From: Psettodes erumei | Taxonomy: Eukaryota > Chordata > Actinopteri > Pleuronectiformes > Psettodidae | Assembly (NCBI GenBank): GCA_016785225.1 | Contig: JAFBJZ010000457.1 | Location: 1-64,000 of the forward strand | DNA: 64,000 bases | Reading direction: 5' to 3' | Shown: in pieces, positions 1 through 9,960 of the stretch | Layout of the letters: each line of letters begins with the position of its first letter | Numbering within the stretch: position 1 is the first letter of the stretch | The notes under the pieces: generated by a model | Database searches by the model: none | The model's input: the letters and a program-made list of their open reading frames with translations, nothing else | What the model was told of the DNA's origin: nothing | Made by a program: the position numbers and the translations under genes

Positions 1-1000
1 TATCAATGAAATATCCATATGAAATATTTATATTACCTTTACATGCATTATCATCACTATACTGAAAGTAGATACTTTATAATGTGTCACTTGCTCTTAT
101 TATGCTAATACACCTGAACTCACTTTGGATAATCAGTGGAATAATTAATTATTTCCAATTATGAATTATATTACATCAACCTTAACATGAATTATTCATT
201 CAGTAGGAAAAAAATGAGAATGAAAACCTTTCAACTACAATTCAGTTGTTGCAAGAGTATACTGACTTTTGTAATGATATTTTTGCAGATACAGTTACGA
301 TAACAATAAAATATTTGCCTATGACAAGCATTTAAAATAAAGAGTCACTGGGACATCTTGTGGTCATATACCTGCAGTACAATGCTCAGTTCTGACTACC
401 TCTCCTTGCTTGGTGTGTATCTGTGTGTGTATTTATTGTATTAAACACTATACATTGTACAATAAGGTCTACAGTAATGTCTCCCCACAATATCCCTACC
501 TTGATCCATTTATAAGCAAATAGCAGGTCTCCGGAGGCGACATGCCGGAGCTGCATCACATCAGACAGTTAGGGCTTATTTGACATGTGAAATTTATGCA
601 GTGCAAAGTCAAGAGATATCTAGTTATCTCATAATGGGTGATGATGAATGAATGACAGCTGAGGGGAAATTACAGTCATGCAACTCATGCACATGTCAGA
701 GAAGGTGAAAAATGGTGCTGATTCAAAAGTGTCTGAAATCTTCAATAACTGCTCAAAATAAAATAAACTACTGAGTGTTTATAATAAAGGGTGCAGTGAA
801 TGAGTGAACGGTGGAATAATTTTGGGCAGAGTTCCTGACTTGATGAAGATTAAAGACAACTTTCTTCTTTGTGCCCCTTCTATTTTATGTTGGATTAAAT
901 ATCAGTGTAACAACTGTCCACTAGGGGCAGTATTGCCAGGTGTACGATAATTATCATATTTGTATGATAATATTGCCCTCTGTACGATGTAAAATCAATA
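1..1000. other. AT-rich intergenic sequence
   Basis: AT-rich sequence with no recognisable exon, RNA gene or mobile-element protein. Short open frames here lack any familiar motif. Confidence 0.6.
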
Positions 1001-1698
1001 ATCCCATTGGTGTTACCAGTTCTGGTGTGAGAGAAACTCTCTCTGGTGTGTTGCTTCTTTGGCTGGTGGTTCCTGATGGAAGGGCCAAGCTGAGAGAGTT
1101 AGAATTCCAATGTTGGAAGGCAGTCTTTGCTGTGTGGTCCTGATGGCAGACGCTGGAGGGAAACTGGCTGCTCCTTTGACGTAGTTGGTTAGCAGCTCGG
1201 TGCTAACTCGCTGTGTGGCTCCTGTTGTATGGAGGATTAACCTACAAACCTTGTGTTTGTTGGCCAATGGAGTTTGTTTGCCGGATCTTGATTGTTCCTC
1301 AGCAGGCTCTCGCGTCGCTGCTGTGAGGAAAGGTCTGAGGATCTGCTTTGGTCAGCAGGCTACCTCAGACAGCCAGCTGCAGCTGCACAGCTGGGGGTCC
1401 CTGGAGAGTGGTTCCAGGGCTTGGAGAAGAGAAGAGAAGAGGAAGGAAGAGAAAGGAGCTTCAAGAGAAGAGAGCGAATAAAGGCTGAGCACAGCCTTTA
1501 TATGACTTGATGACCTCAGAGGTCACACGCCACAGTCATCCAGTGGTGGCTGCTGGATCGGATTTCACACCTGCAAGGTTGTGGGACTTTAAGGTTCCGG
1601 TGCTTTCCTTTGTCTCCAAGACAAAGAAAGCCATGTGGTCGAAACTTGGTTATACGTGGTGAGCTTCCATTGCTCACCACCAGGTTCAGGTCCCAACA
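1001..1698. repeat. unidentified segment replacing the 5' part of an il4r last exon
   Basis: This stretch is unrelated to the il4r copies. At about 1699 the sequence switches abruptly to the il4r last exon, in the middle of that exon. The segment contains a purine-rich run at about 1430-1470. The abrupt junction suggests an inserted element or a rearrangement breakpoint. I could not assign it to a repeat family, and its left edge is a guess. Confidence 0.35.
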
Positions 1699-2183
1699 AG
1701 TGTGATGTAAATTCTGGAGAATTGTCAAATACGGAAGACTCCAGTTTGTCCTCTATCTCTAGTAGCACCAACACAACCGCTTCATATGAACCTGTGTCCA
1801 CAGTTGAGGCTATGTGCGATGAGGTGGTCAGTGGTGCGTCAGAGCCAAATGAGGTCATCATATGTGATGACAATCCCTGCTACGGCTGTTCGCCTGCAGC
1901 CTCACTCAGTTGTCCTCTGGTGGATGACGACTACCAGCCATTTCAGACTCTTGTGGGGCAGCCCGGTGTTTTCTTTCCAGAGCAGAGAAGTGGTGAGAAA
2001 GAGAAGCATTTGGACAAATATCCAGTGGAATCATTCACCAAGATCCCTCCAGTGATCCCAGGTTTCATGAACAATGTCCAGGGTGGCCAGTGTCCCTCTG
2101 AGCTCCAAAGACCTTTTCATGCTTTGATCTCTGCCAACCAGCCTGCGCCAATAATCACAGACAGCAGCTATCAAAGCGTGTAG
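1699..2183 (+). pseudogene. il4r: il4r-like last-exon fragment (copy 1, cytoplasmic tail only)
   Basis: The segment encodes about the last 161 residues of the IL-4 receptor alpha-like cytoplasmic tail. It is open to the same stop and the same final residues (SSYQSV) as the complete copy at 21505-22465. It keeps the acidic YQPFQ tyrosine motif that resembles the STAT6-docking tyrosines of mammalian IL-4R alpha. The first half of the exon, its acceptor site and all upstream exons are missing, because unrelated sequence begins before 1699. It aligns without net indels to 16947-17431. I infer a non-functional remnant of an upstream receptor gene. Confidence 0.8.
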
Positions 2184-2692
2184 TGCTGAATTATATTATA
2201 TTCACTTTTTCCATTGACTCTTGTGTCATTTCTGCATCTTGAAATAATGTTGGTTTAGAGATCTCGAGGACGTGAGAGAGGGAGAGGATGATATAGGAGA
2301 CAGAGAATGTGCAAAAGAATCTCACCTTAAGATCCATTTATTTGCTGTTCCGAATGTTTTGAGTGACAACGTCTGCCGAGGAAGATCATGTGAAATGACT
2401 GAAAGATCCAGAGCAGTTCTTCAATGGACCTTGAGTTAAAAGTGTTTTCTCAGTCATGGTATGACACTTGTGCAGCTTAAGAGCAAGTAATTTGTGAATA
2501 ATTTTGAACTGTGTGCAGTTTTTAGATTGTGTGTTTTGTTGGTTTTCATGTGAAACATCCATAAGGTTAGTACATTACATTATTTATATAAATTATATTT
2601 ATAAATTATTATTGTATATGTATATAAAATTTGAATGTAGTTGTTTTGAGAAAAAGACTTTCAATGTATGTTTGCTAGAAATGTTATAACAA
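2184..2692 (+). other. former 3' UTR of il4r copy 1
   Basis: The sequence is collinear with 17432-17940 behind copy 3, at the same spacing from the stop codon. The beginning also matches the 3' UTR of the complete copy after 22465. It is AT-rich and non-coding. Confidence 0.7.
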
Positions 2693-2907
2693 AAACAAAC
2701 ATGGACGACATTATCAGTGACAGTTTGACTGCTAATGTGACGTACTATAAAAAAGGAGACACGGGAAAGGTAGGAGCAATGTCCTTGGCACTGTATGAGA
2801 CTGAGATCATTTGTCCTGGAGATGTGGACACGTGCACGGGCATTTAATTTCTCATTTGTCCATGCCAGGTCCACGACCTTTTCAAACCAACAACCATCGA
2901 TGGTCTG
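2693..2907 (+). pseudogene. displaced il4r D2 exon fragments (exon 5 tail, intron, exon 6 head)
   Basis: About 215 bases match the end of exon 5, the whole following intron and the start of exon 6 of il4r (compare 4640-4855 and 19920-20135). They lie downstream of the tail exon, in the wrong order. The exon 5 donor and exon 6 acceptor are still visible. The match ends abruptly inside exon 6. The same scrap is present at 17941-18155, so it predates the 3.3 kb duplication. Confidence 0.8.
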
Positions 2908-3500
2908 GGTACAGCTGCAGTCAGATTCGTGCATGTTTATCTGACATGTTTAAAGTTTTAATCCGCTCATGATGAATCCTTCTATTTAAAATGTTGTTTT
3001 AAATGCTGAGAAGACCACACTAAAGTCTGTCATAAATGAATCAAGCTTTTGGAAAAGTTTGATTTTGCTCAAAGAGTCATAACAAGAGTAATTGTCTGTG
3101 TGCCCCCAATTTGGCCATTAATCCAGAATCTGTAAAAAAAAAAAAAAAAAAGTAAAAAGATATATGATATATAAGATATATATAAGATATATGATATCAG
3201 AAGTGAGTGCTTTCTGTCTTCCTCAGTAGCCCAAGTTGACGTTCACAAGCTGGTTCAGAGAGAATTTCTTTCTCATTGCTCTTCTCTGGAACTGCTGAGG
3301 CACTATCTCCGTCAGAAGAAGTATTTTTGTAAATTTGTAAAAATTTGTGAAAAAAAAAGTAAACCGCTTGAAAATCAGACGAAAACTGATATGGGACGTT
3401 TCACTTGCACGTCAACGGCCTGCCTACATAGACTTATGTGAACTAGATAGCCACCCCCGACAAATACGCCAGGCGCGGACACGCGATTCTTCGTTGATCA
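2908..3500. other. spacer between il4r units
   Basis: Non-coding sequence with a poly(A) run near 3133-3151 and a short ATATATAAG-type repeat at about 3160-3200. It is repeated at 18156-18780 with small indels in the simple repeats. Parts (about 3035-3065 and 3270-3300) recur downstream of the complete copy near 22890-23010. Confidence 0.6.
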
Positions 3501-3741
3501 GCTGCGACCAGTGAGATGCCTGCGTGCACTTCTATGTCTTTCTGTTTTCACCAGTTCAAGGGCGCGTTTCCCGTGAACTGGTGGCGCAACATTTCCAGTA
3601 TTACTTCCCATATCAGGAAGACTGTGAGACTGTGGAGTCAAACTGTAAGTAGCGACGCAGCAAAGTCAACTGCTCGAAAACAGGGCGAGGATGAGTCGGA
3701 CCGCTGTTTTCGAGGAAACAAATGGATTGAATCGTTTCGGC

Positions 3742-4980
3742 ATGGAGTTAAACGGGTATTCCGCGTTACTGGAAAAATGTCTGAACTATTACACTTGTGT
3801 GAGCTAAGGAAAGAAAAAAAACTGTTGCTGTGTTTGCTTTCAGGCGTGTTCGCGGTGGGATCTATTTCATCCTGTTGATTTTGGGAAAAGTCGCGACTGT
3901 AACAGCGCTCCCTGGTACGTATAATAGACATGTCGACAGTTTTTAAATACTCTACTGTAATAACTCACTCTCGCTATCGGTGTCTCCGTGTGATGTCTGT
4001 TTATTGCAGAGGTAGTTCATAATGTGACAGGCCTTGACTGCACCAACGATCTGGAAAAGATGGATTGCCACTTTGATGCGCAGAAATGCTCTGAATACAA
4101 TCTGACGCTCCTGGCCAACGACTGGGATGGGTGAGGTGCTGTTATTTGTTTTGCCAGGGAACCAGGCAATGTATTTTACAGTCATATAGTTGATTCGATT
4201 GATTCTTTAAGATATTACGTACTTTAGGTTCAACTGAATCACTCTGAGATGCCAAAAATACACACATTCAGCACATTTAGAGCATGTTGTATGTTATCTT
4301 GTATTCTACAGGGAGGAGCACTGCATTCCCAAGCAGTTTGGCAGTGGACAGTGCTGTTGCTTTATTTACATGACGCTTGTATTGGGGGAGAGTCATACAG
4401 TGAGGCTTTGGAGAGGAGTCCAAGAAGTGGAGTCCAAAATCATCAGTGTCACTGACAGCAGTAAGTTGACATCTTCTTAAATGAGTGTCCACACTAATAT
4501 GCTGCTGCCAGAAATATCTGGATCTACACAGAAACTTTCCTCTTACTCTGCTTCATTTTCTGTGTGCCTCTACAGTGAAGCCCAAAGCCCCAGAAATCAA
4601 GTCAGTCAAGGAAGCCGATGGGAATTTTCAGGTCAAGTGGAAAACAAACATGGACGACATTATCAGTGACAGTTTGACTGCTAATGTGACGTACTATAAA
4701 AAAGGAGACACGGGAAAGGTAGGAGCAATGTCCTCGGCACTGTATGAGACTGAGATCATTTGTCCTGGAGATGTGGACACGTGCACAGGCATTTAATTTC
4801 TCATTTGTCCATGCCAGGTCCACAACCTTTTCAAACCAACAACCATTGATGGTCTGGCTATCTATGACATACCTGGTCGAAATTTGGAGCCGAGTACAAC
4901 ATATGTGGTCAGTGTGAAAAGCTACATAAACTGGAGTGGCAAATTCAGTGACAGTAGCAACGAGTTTTTTTTCACGACCT
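3742..4980 (+). pseudogene. il4r: il4r-like copy 2, ectodomain only (signal peptide, D1, D2)
   Basis: Six exons are seen at 3742-3755, 3844-3914, 4010-4130, 4312-4460, 4576-4718 and 4818-4980. They correspond exactly (offset 15280) to exons 1-6 of the complete copy. All are open and keep GT-AG sites and phase. They encode a signal peptide, the cysteine-rich first fibronectin-like domain (TGLDC...DCHF...CIPKQFG) and the second domain with the degenerate NWSGKFS motif. Homology to the complete gene stops at about 4998, 18 bases into intron 6, where other DNA begins. No transmembrane, Box1 or tail exon follows before 16471. If transcribed, the product would be a soluble ectodomain, or a short form if the last donor is read through: the frame stays open to 5081 over a hydrophobic stretch. 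It is filed as a pseudogene because the gene is truncated; a decoy receptor remains possible. Confidence 0.75.
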
Positions 4981-5159
4981 GTAAGTATCTTTTTGTGCTG
5001 TTTATATGCTATTTATGCTATTTATATCTCCTGCCCTTTCGCTGCAGTAAAGAGAAAAACTTCACACACAGTTATGAATAATGTGTGTTTGATGGACTTA
5101 TGCAACGGTCTGACTGTAATCTCCATTTAGTGTTCAATAGAGTGGTAAGAGGAAAGGAG

Positions 5160-7545
5160 GAGGGCTGGCAATGTTTGTGAATAATAGATAGTGTAACTGT
5201 GGGCACATCAGTATTAAGGAACAGCTCTGCTGCAGGGACATTGAACTGCCTTTAGCATGAGGCCATATTACCTGCCGCGGCAATTCTCGCATGTTAATGC
5301 GATAGCTGTGTATATATTCCCCCCTCTGCCAACGCTGATGCAGCCCGTGATGTCCTCCACTCTGTCACAAGCAGGCTGCAGACAGAGCACCCTCAGGCCC
5401 TTCTTCTTATCTCTGGGGACTTTAATCATGCCTCTCCATCCTCCACTCTGTCCACATTCACCCAGTATGTTACATGCTGCACCAGAGTCAATAAGATGCT
5501 GGATTTGTGTTATGCCAACGCCAAGGAGGCATACACTTCATCACCCCTCCCCCTTCTGGGAAGATATGACCACAACCTGGTTCATCTCTCGAGCACAGGC
5601 AACCAGCTGTGTCCCGTACAGTGAAGAGATGGTCCAACGAGGCTGACGAGGCTCTGAAGGACTGTTTCGATACAACTGTATGGGAGGAATTCTGTGATTC
5701 CCATGGAGAGGACATCAGTGGTCTCACAGATTGCATTACAGACTATATTAACGTCTGTGTGGAAAACACTGTACCCACCAGGACTGTACGCTGTTTTTGT
5801 AACAGTAAACCATGGATCAACCTCAACATAAAGACTCTCCTTAAGGAGAAGAAGAGGGCCTTTAAGTCGGGAAACAAGGATGAGCTGAAGGCTGTGCAGA
5901 AGACGCTGAGAAGGAAGATCAGAGAGGGGAAAAACATCTACAGGAAAAAGATGGAGGATCAGCTGTAGCAGAAAAAATGTCAGTGGAGTCTGGAGAGGCC
6001 TGAAAATCATCTCTGGTCACAAGAAATCTGACTCCAAATCTGTGGGGGACCAAAAGTGGGCAAATGACCTGAATACATTCTTCAATAGATTTGATCAGCC
6101 ATCTGCCCCTCCCCCGGCCCAGTCCTCCATGCTGCAGTCCCCTCCCCTCTCTGCACCTAGCGTTCACTGCCCCAAGTCCTCCTCCTCCCCTTCCACAACA
6201 CCCAGCTCCCAGCCAACCCCCCACTGCTCATCTCATCAACCCCCCCCCCCCACATCCTCAAGCACACAGCCCCCCTGCTCCAACCTGTCTCTCACAACAA
6301 CCCAGGTGAGAAACAAGCTCGGGAGGATCAAGGTGAGGAAGGCTGCAGGTCCAGATGGCATCAGCTCTAGGCTCCCCAAGTCATGTGCAGATCAGCTGTG
6401 CAGGATTGTTGAGCACATGTTCAACCTGAGCCTGAAGCTGCCACAGCTGTGGAAAACATCCTGCCCAAGACTCCACACCCCAAGGACCTCAGCAGCTACA
6501 GGCCGGTAGCACTAACATCCCACCTGATGAAGACCCTGGAGCGGCTGGTTCTTGTTCATCTCCACCCCCTGGTCGAACCATCGCTAGCACGGGGGCCCCT
6601 CAGGGAATGGTCCTGGCTCCATTCCTCTTCACCCTCTACACTGCAGATTTTGCATACAACACACGCACCTGTCACCTGCAGAAGTTCTCTGATGACTCTG
6701 CAATTGTCGGCCTCATCACAGATGGGGAAGACAGAGAGTACAGAGAACTGACGCAGGACTTTGTGGACTGGTGCCAGCGGAACTGCCTCCAGATCAACAC
6801 AGGGAAAACCAAAGAACTGGTGGTGGATTTCCAAAGACGAACACTCTGCCCCCCGACACCGGAGAACATCCAGGGAACGGACATCCAGATGGTGACATGT
6901 TATAAGTACCTGGGTGTTCACCTGAACAATAAATTGGACTGGTCTCACAACACAACTGCACTTTACATGAAAGGCCAGAGCAGACTTAATCTGCTCAGGA
7001 GACTGAGGTCTTTTGGAGTACAGGGGGCACTCCTGAAAACCTTTTATGACACTGTGGTGGCATCAGCCATCTTCTATGGTGTGGTCTGCTGGGGGAGCAG
7101 CATCTCGACGGCTGATAGAAGGAGACGCGATAGACTGATCAGGAAGGCTAGCTCTGTCCTGGGATGCCCCTCGTCTCAGTTGAGGTGGTAAGTGAGAGGA
7201 GGATGTTGGCTAAGCTGTCATCCATTATGGAGAATGACTCCCACCCCCTGTAGGATACTGTAACAGCACTGGAGAGCTCCTTCAGTGACAGACTGCTTGA
7301 CCCAAAGTGTGTGAAGGAACGCTATCGCAGGTCCTTCCTTCCTGCAGCTGTCAGACTTTACAACCAGCAGTGCTCCCAGTAGACCACACACTCACCCAGA
7401 CTGCAATGTCTGCACTATGCATACCAACTGTGTCCACTTTATTTACTGTGTATATATTGTTAAGAATTATGACTTACTTTCTAATGCTTCTATTGTGTCT
7501 AGACTAATAAAGCTATATCTTATCTTATCTTATCTTAAAGAGGCT
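5160..7545 (+). mobile_element. defective LINE (CR1/L2/Rex-like non-LTR retrotransposon)
   Basis: The 5' end is truncated inside an AP-endonuclease domain: GDFNHA-like and GRYDHN-like motifs appear in shifted frames at 5425-5590. Next comes an open stretch at 5609-5968, then reverse transcriptase pieces. AAGPDG and SYRPVALTS lie at 6340-6520, a GAPQG-like motif near 6590, the catalytic FSDD at 6684-6695, and a C-terminal RKASSVLGCP region ending near 7185. Several frameshifts interrupt the frame. The part between SYRPVALTS and GAPQG is much shorter than in intact relatives, so the palm segment with the first catalytic Asp is deleted. The 3' end is a short A/T tail with TATCT repeats at 7508-7540, usual for this superfamily. 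It cannot move on its own. Confidence 0.85.
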
Positions 7546-9224
7546 GGTTGCCATGGACACAGACATACAGAGCGACTGCGTCATTGACTGAAGAGTAAGC
7601 AAATTTATCACTGATTGGAAAGTGGGAAAACAAAATTACAGAAACCTACGAACTGTTTTTGTCAAGCCTCCTCAGGGCAATCCAGGCTTTTGACACCCGC
7701 GATGACTGATGAAGACCAGCGTGAGTCATTTTTAGCTCAGCACAGCAGCAGCGGCCGGACCACACGAGGGTGACCTGCTACATCCGGTCATCATTTTCAC
7801 CTTAAAAATCTACTTAAAATCTAATTTTATCATTTTTATGTTTGAGTGAGGGAATCACTTCTGGTGCACTTCAGTCTGTATAAAGGCAGGAAAAAACAAA
7901 TCATCGCTAAAAATGTCCTGGGACAGATTGAAGCTTACTAAAAAAACTGTCAGTTTAATGAAAGCAGTACAATGTGTCAGATGTCACAAACTGAAAGAAC
8001 AACAACTGAAGCCACTGTAAACTTTTACTACTATATATCTCATGTTATCTTATTTTTTCTGTATTCTAAATCACTTTTTAAAATATGTAGAGTCACCTTT
8101 TAACTTTAGAAGGCACATTATAACAAATGAAATTGTGACCTTGGCTTTCGTAATAATGAAGTCAAGATTACTTTCTTGCCTTGCTGCTGTTTTTAGAGTG
8201 ATTTCCCCCAAAATGTGCAGAACTGTTGGTGAGGGTCGTGAAACAACTCAGCTGTTCTCATTCCACGGAAACATCAACTTCAATCACTAATGGAAGTAGC
8301 ATGATGACATGTATACTGTAGTCACAGATCATATGTCTCCCTTAAAGGAACTTAATTCTCTCTGTGTAGAAGACACTTCATTCGTGATTGTTTCTTTTCT
8401 TTTTGTTAGCATCAAATAAAAATGTTGCATTCAACTTAATTTGATTACATTTAAATATATTAAATGTGTTAAATGTGTATGAGGACTTATTTCACAGTTA
8501 CATTGCACTCCTGTATTCATTTTGTGCAAATATGGAATTTAAGTGAAAGTTAGGTAATCATGAAACAGAACTGGGCAAGAGGAATGCTTGTGTACAGTAT
8601 ATTTGAACATAACTCACTACATGTGAGCAGAACAGCTCTTGCAACATCAAGCTCTTCTGCATTTCAAGTGAATTGCAGTAATTACTGTCAACAGGATACA
8701 GATATTAGGAAAGATGTATTTGCATTGGTAAGTAATGTAATCTTTTTTGCTATGAAATGTTTTCAGGAATGCCAAGCAGCATAAAGAAGCATAACTAATG
8801 GTGCTTGATGCAGTCAGGGATGCAGAGCACGGAGGAGCATTTAAACATGGATTCTTCCATTACTTTCACTTCATATAGCCCTAGCTGTTAAAGAAAAAAT
8901 CACAAGCCTAATTATCTTTAGTATTTAGTTTGTTCCATTTGCACTGCGTCCCCCGCATATGCTGCCTTCTCTCTTTCTAACAGATATGCACCTTTACACA
9001 TCAGGACTTGCGAGATGCATCTCTGCCAAGGCCATCTTGCTCAGGGGCAATTCGAATCATGTAATATGGTTCTGACCCACTGTCAGAAAAATGTCATACT
9101 TTTGTTCTGCATGTGGATGTTCCAACAAAAGAAATTCAACTTTGCTGTATCTGAAAGCTTTATACTTACCAGTTATTTTCAAGATGGAGACATTAGAAAA
9201 CAGATGAGTTATAGCCTATGACAT
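7546..9224. other. non-coding sequence inside the insertion island
   Basis: AT-rich sequence with no recognisable exon or mobile-element protein. A short ATG-led stretch followed by GTGAGT at about 7700-7725 looks like a first exon, but no partner exon was found. Confidence 0.5.
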
Positions 9225-9420
9225 AGGCTAGCAGCCAACATCATGAAGGACTCCTACCACTCAGCACACAGACTGTTTGCCCTTCTGCCCTCTGGGGGCG
9301 CTACAGGAGTCTCCGAACAAGAACTACCAGTTTCAGGACCAGCTTCTTCTACACAGACTCCCTGCTGAACTCTGCCCCCCGAGGCCCCCACCCCCTATTT
9401 CACACATGCCAACCCCCCAT
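9225..9420 (+). mobile_element. LINE 3'-end fragment
   Basis: The sequence encodes the end of a LINE ORF2: NIMKDSYHSAHRLFALLPSG, then an arginine- and serine-rich piece and FFYTDSLLNS near 9345-9370, with at least one frame change. This motif pattern is typical of the C-terminus of fish CR1/L2/Rex-type ORF2. A C-rich stretch and AT-rich DNA follow. It is a different copy from the LINE at 5160-7545. Confidence 0.7.
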
Positions 9421-9667
9421 CCCTCCACCCCCCCAGGAGGTGAACCGGACTAATTCCTTTTTTCCTTTTTTAATTGTATGTACTCTAAATCATATAATCA
9501 CATCTTTATAGTTTTTTAACCTGTCATAGTCTGTTTGTACCTGTCGCAACAGCATACGTATTCATTCTTACCTGCACAAATATGTATTCATTAATTTATT
9601 AATTTACATGATGTATTTATATTATATAATGTATATACTGTACATTAGATATTTAAGTCATTGCTTA

Positions 9668-9960
9668 TGTGATGGCCCAGGATGTGCGTGGCTTTCCAGG
9701 TTGCCTCTCCCTCTCTTCTCCCTTGCCCCCAGGCGGTGACAGGAGGCCTGGCTGGTCCCTGACAGGCAGACAAGGCACACCTGGAGCTCATCATCAGGCA
9801 ATCAACACACCACCATAAAAGCCCTGCTTCCGCGACACTTGGTGCCAGATGATTGCCCTGCAACATCCCGCGTTCTTTGTTCTCCTCACCCACATCTACG
9901 TCCTTGACCATGGCTACGTCCTCAACCATGTCACGTCACGTCACAACTCACCAGCCTCTC
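9668..9960 (+). repeat. 5' LTR of gypsy element (truncated)
   Basis: It begins TGTGATGGC, as does the 3' LTR at 13421. It shares with that LTR a CATAAAAGCCC box (about 9814) and the following sequence around CTTGGTGCCAGATGATTGCC. The U5 end with the AATAAA and the tRNA primer-binding site is not present. The LTR runs almost directly into gag-like coding sequence, so an internal deletion is likely. The right edge is approximate. Confidence 0.7.

Noticed and set aside
1786..2055. Second-frame open reading frame inside the il4r tail exon (also at 17034 and 22068)
   Set aside because: A shadow of the conserved tail frame, present three times only because the exon is.
3516..3878. 120-codon open frame (and its twin at 18796-19158) over the il4r 5' region
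   Set aside because: It runs across a probable 5' UTR and an intron, and the twin merely reflects the segmental duplication. The product has no motif, and the signal-peptide exon is in another frame.
7690..7730. ATG followed by a GTGAGT donor, resembling a first coding exon
   Set aside because: Only about six codons, with no downstream partner exon on this strand within the island.
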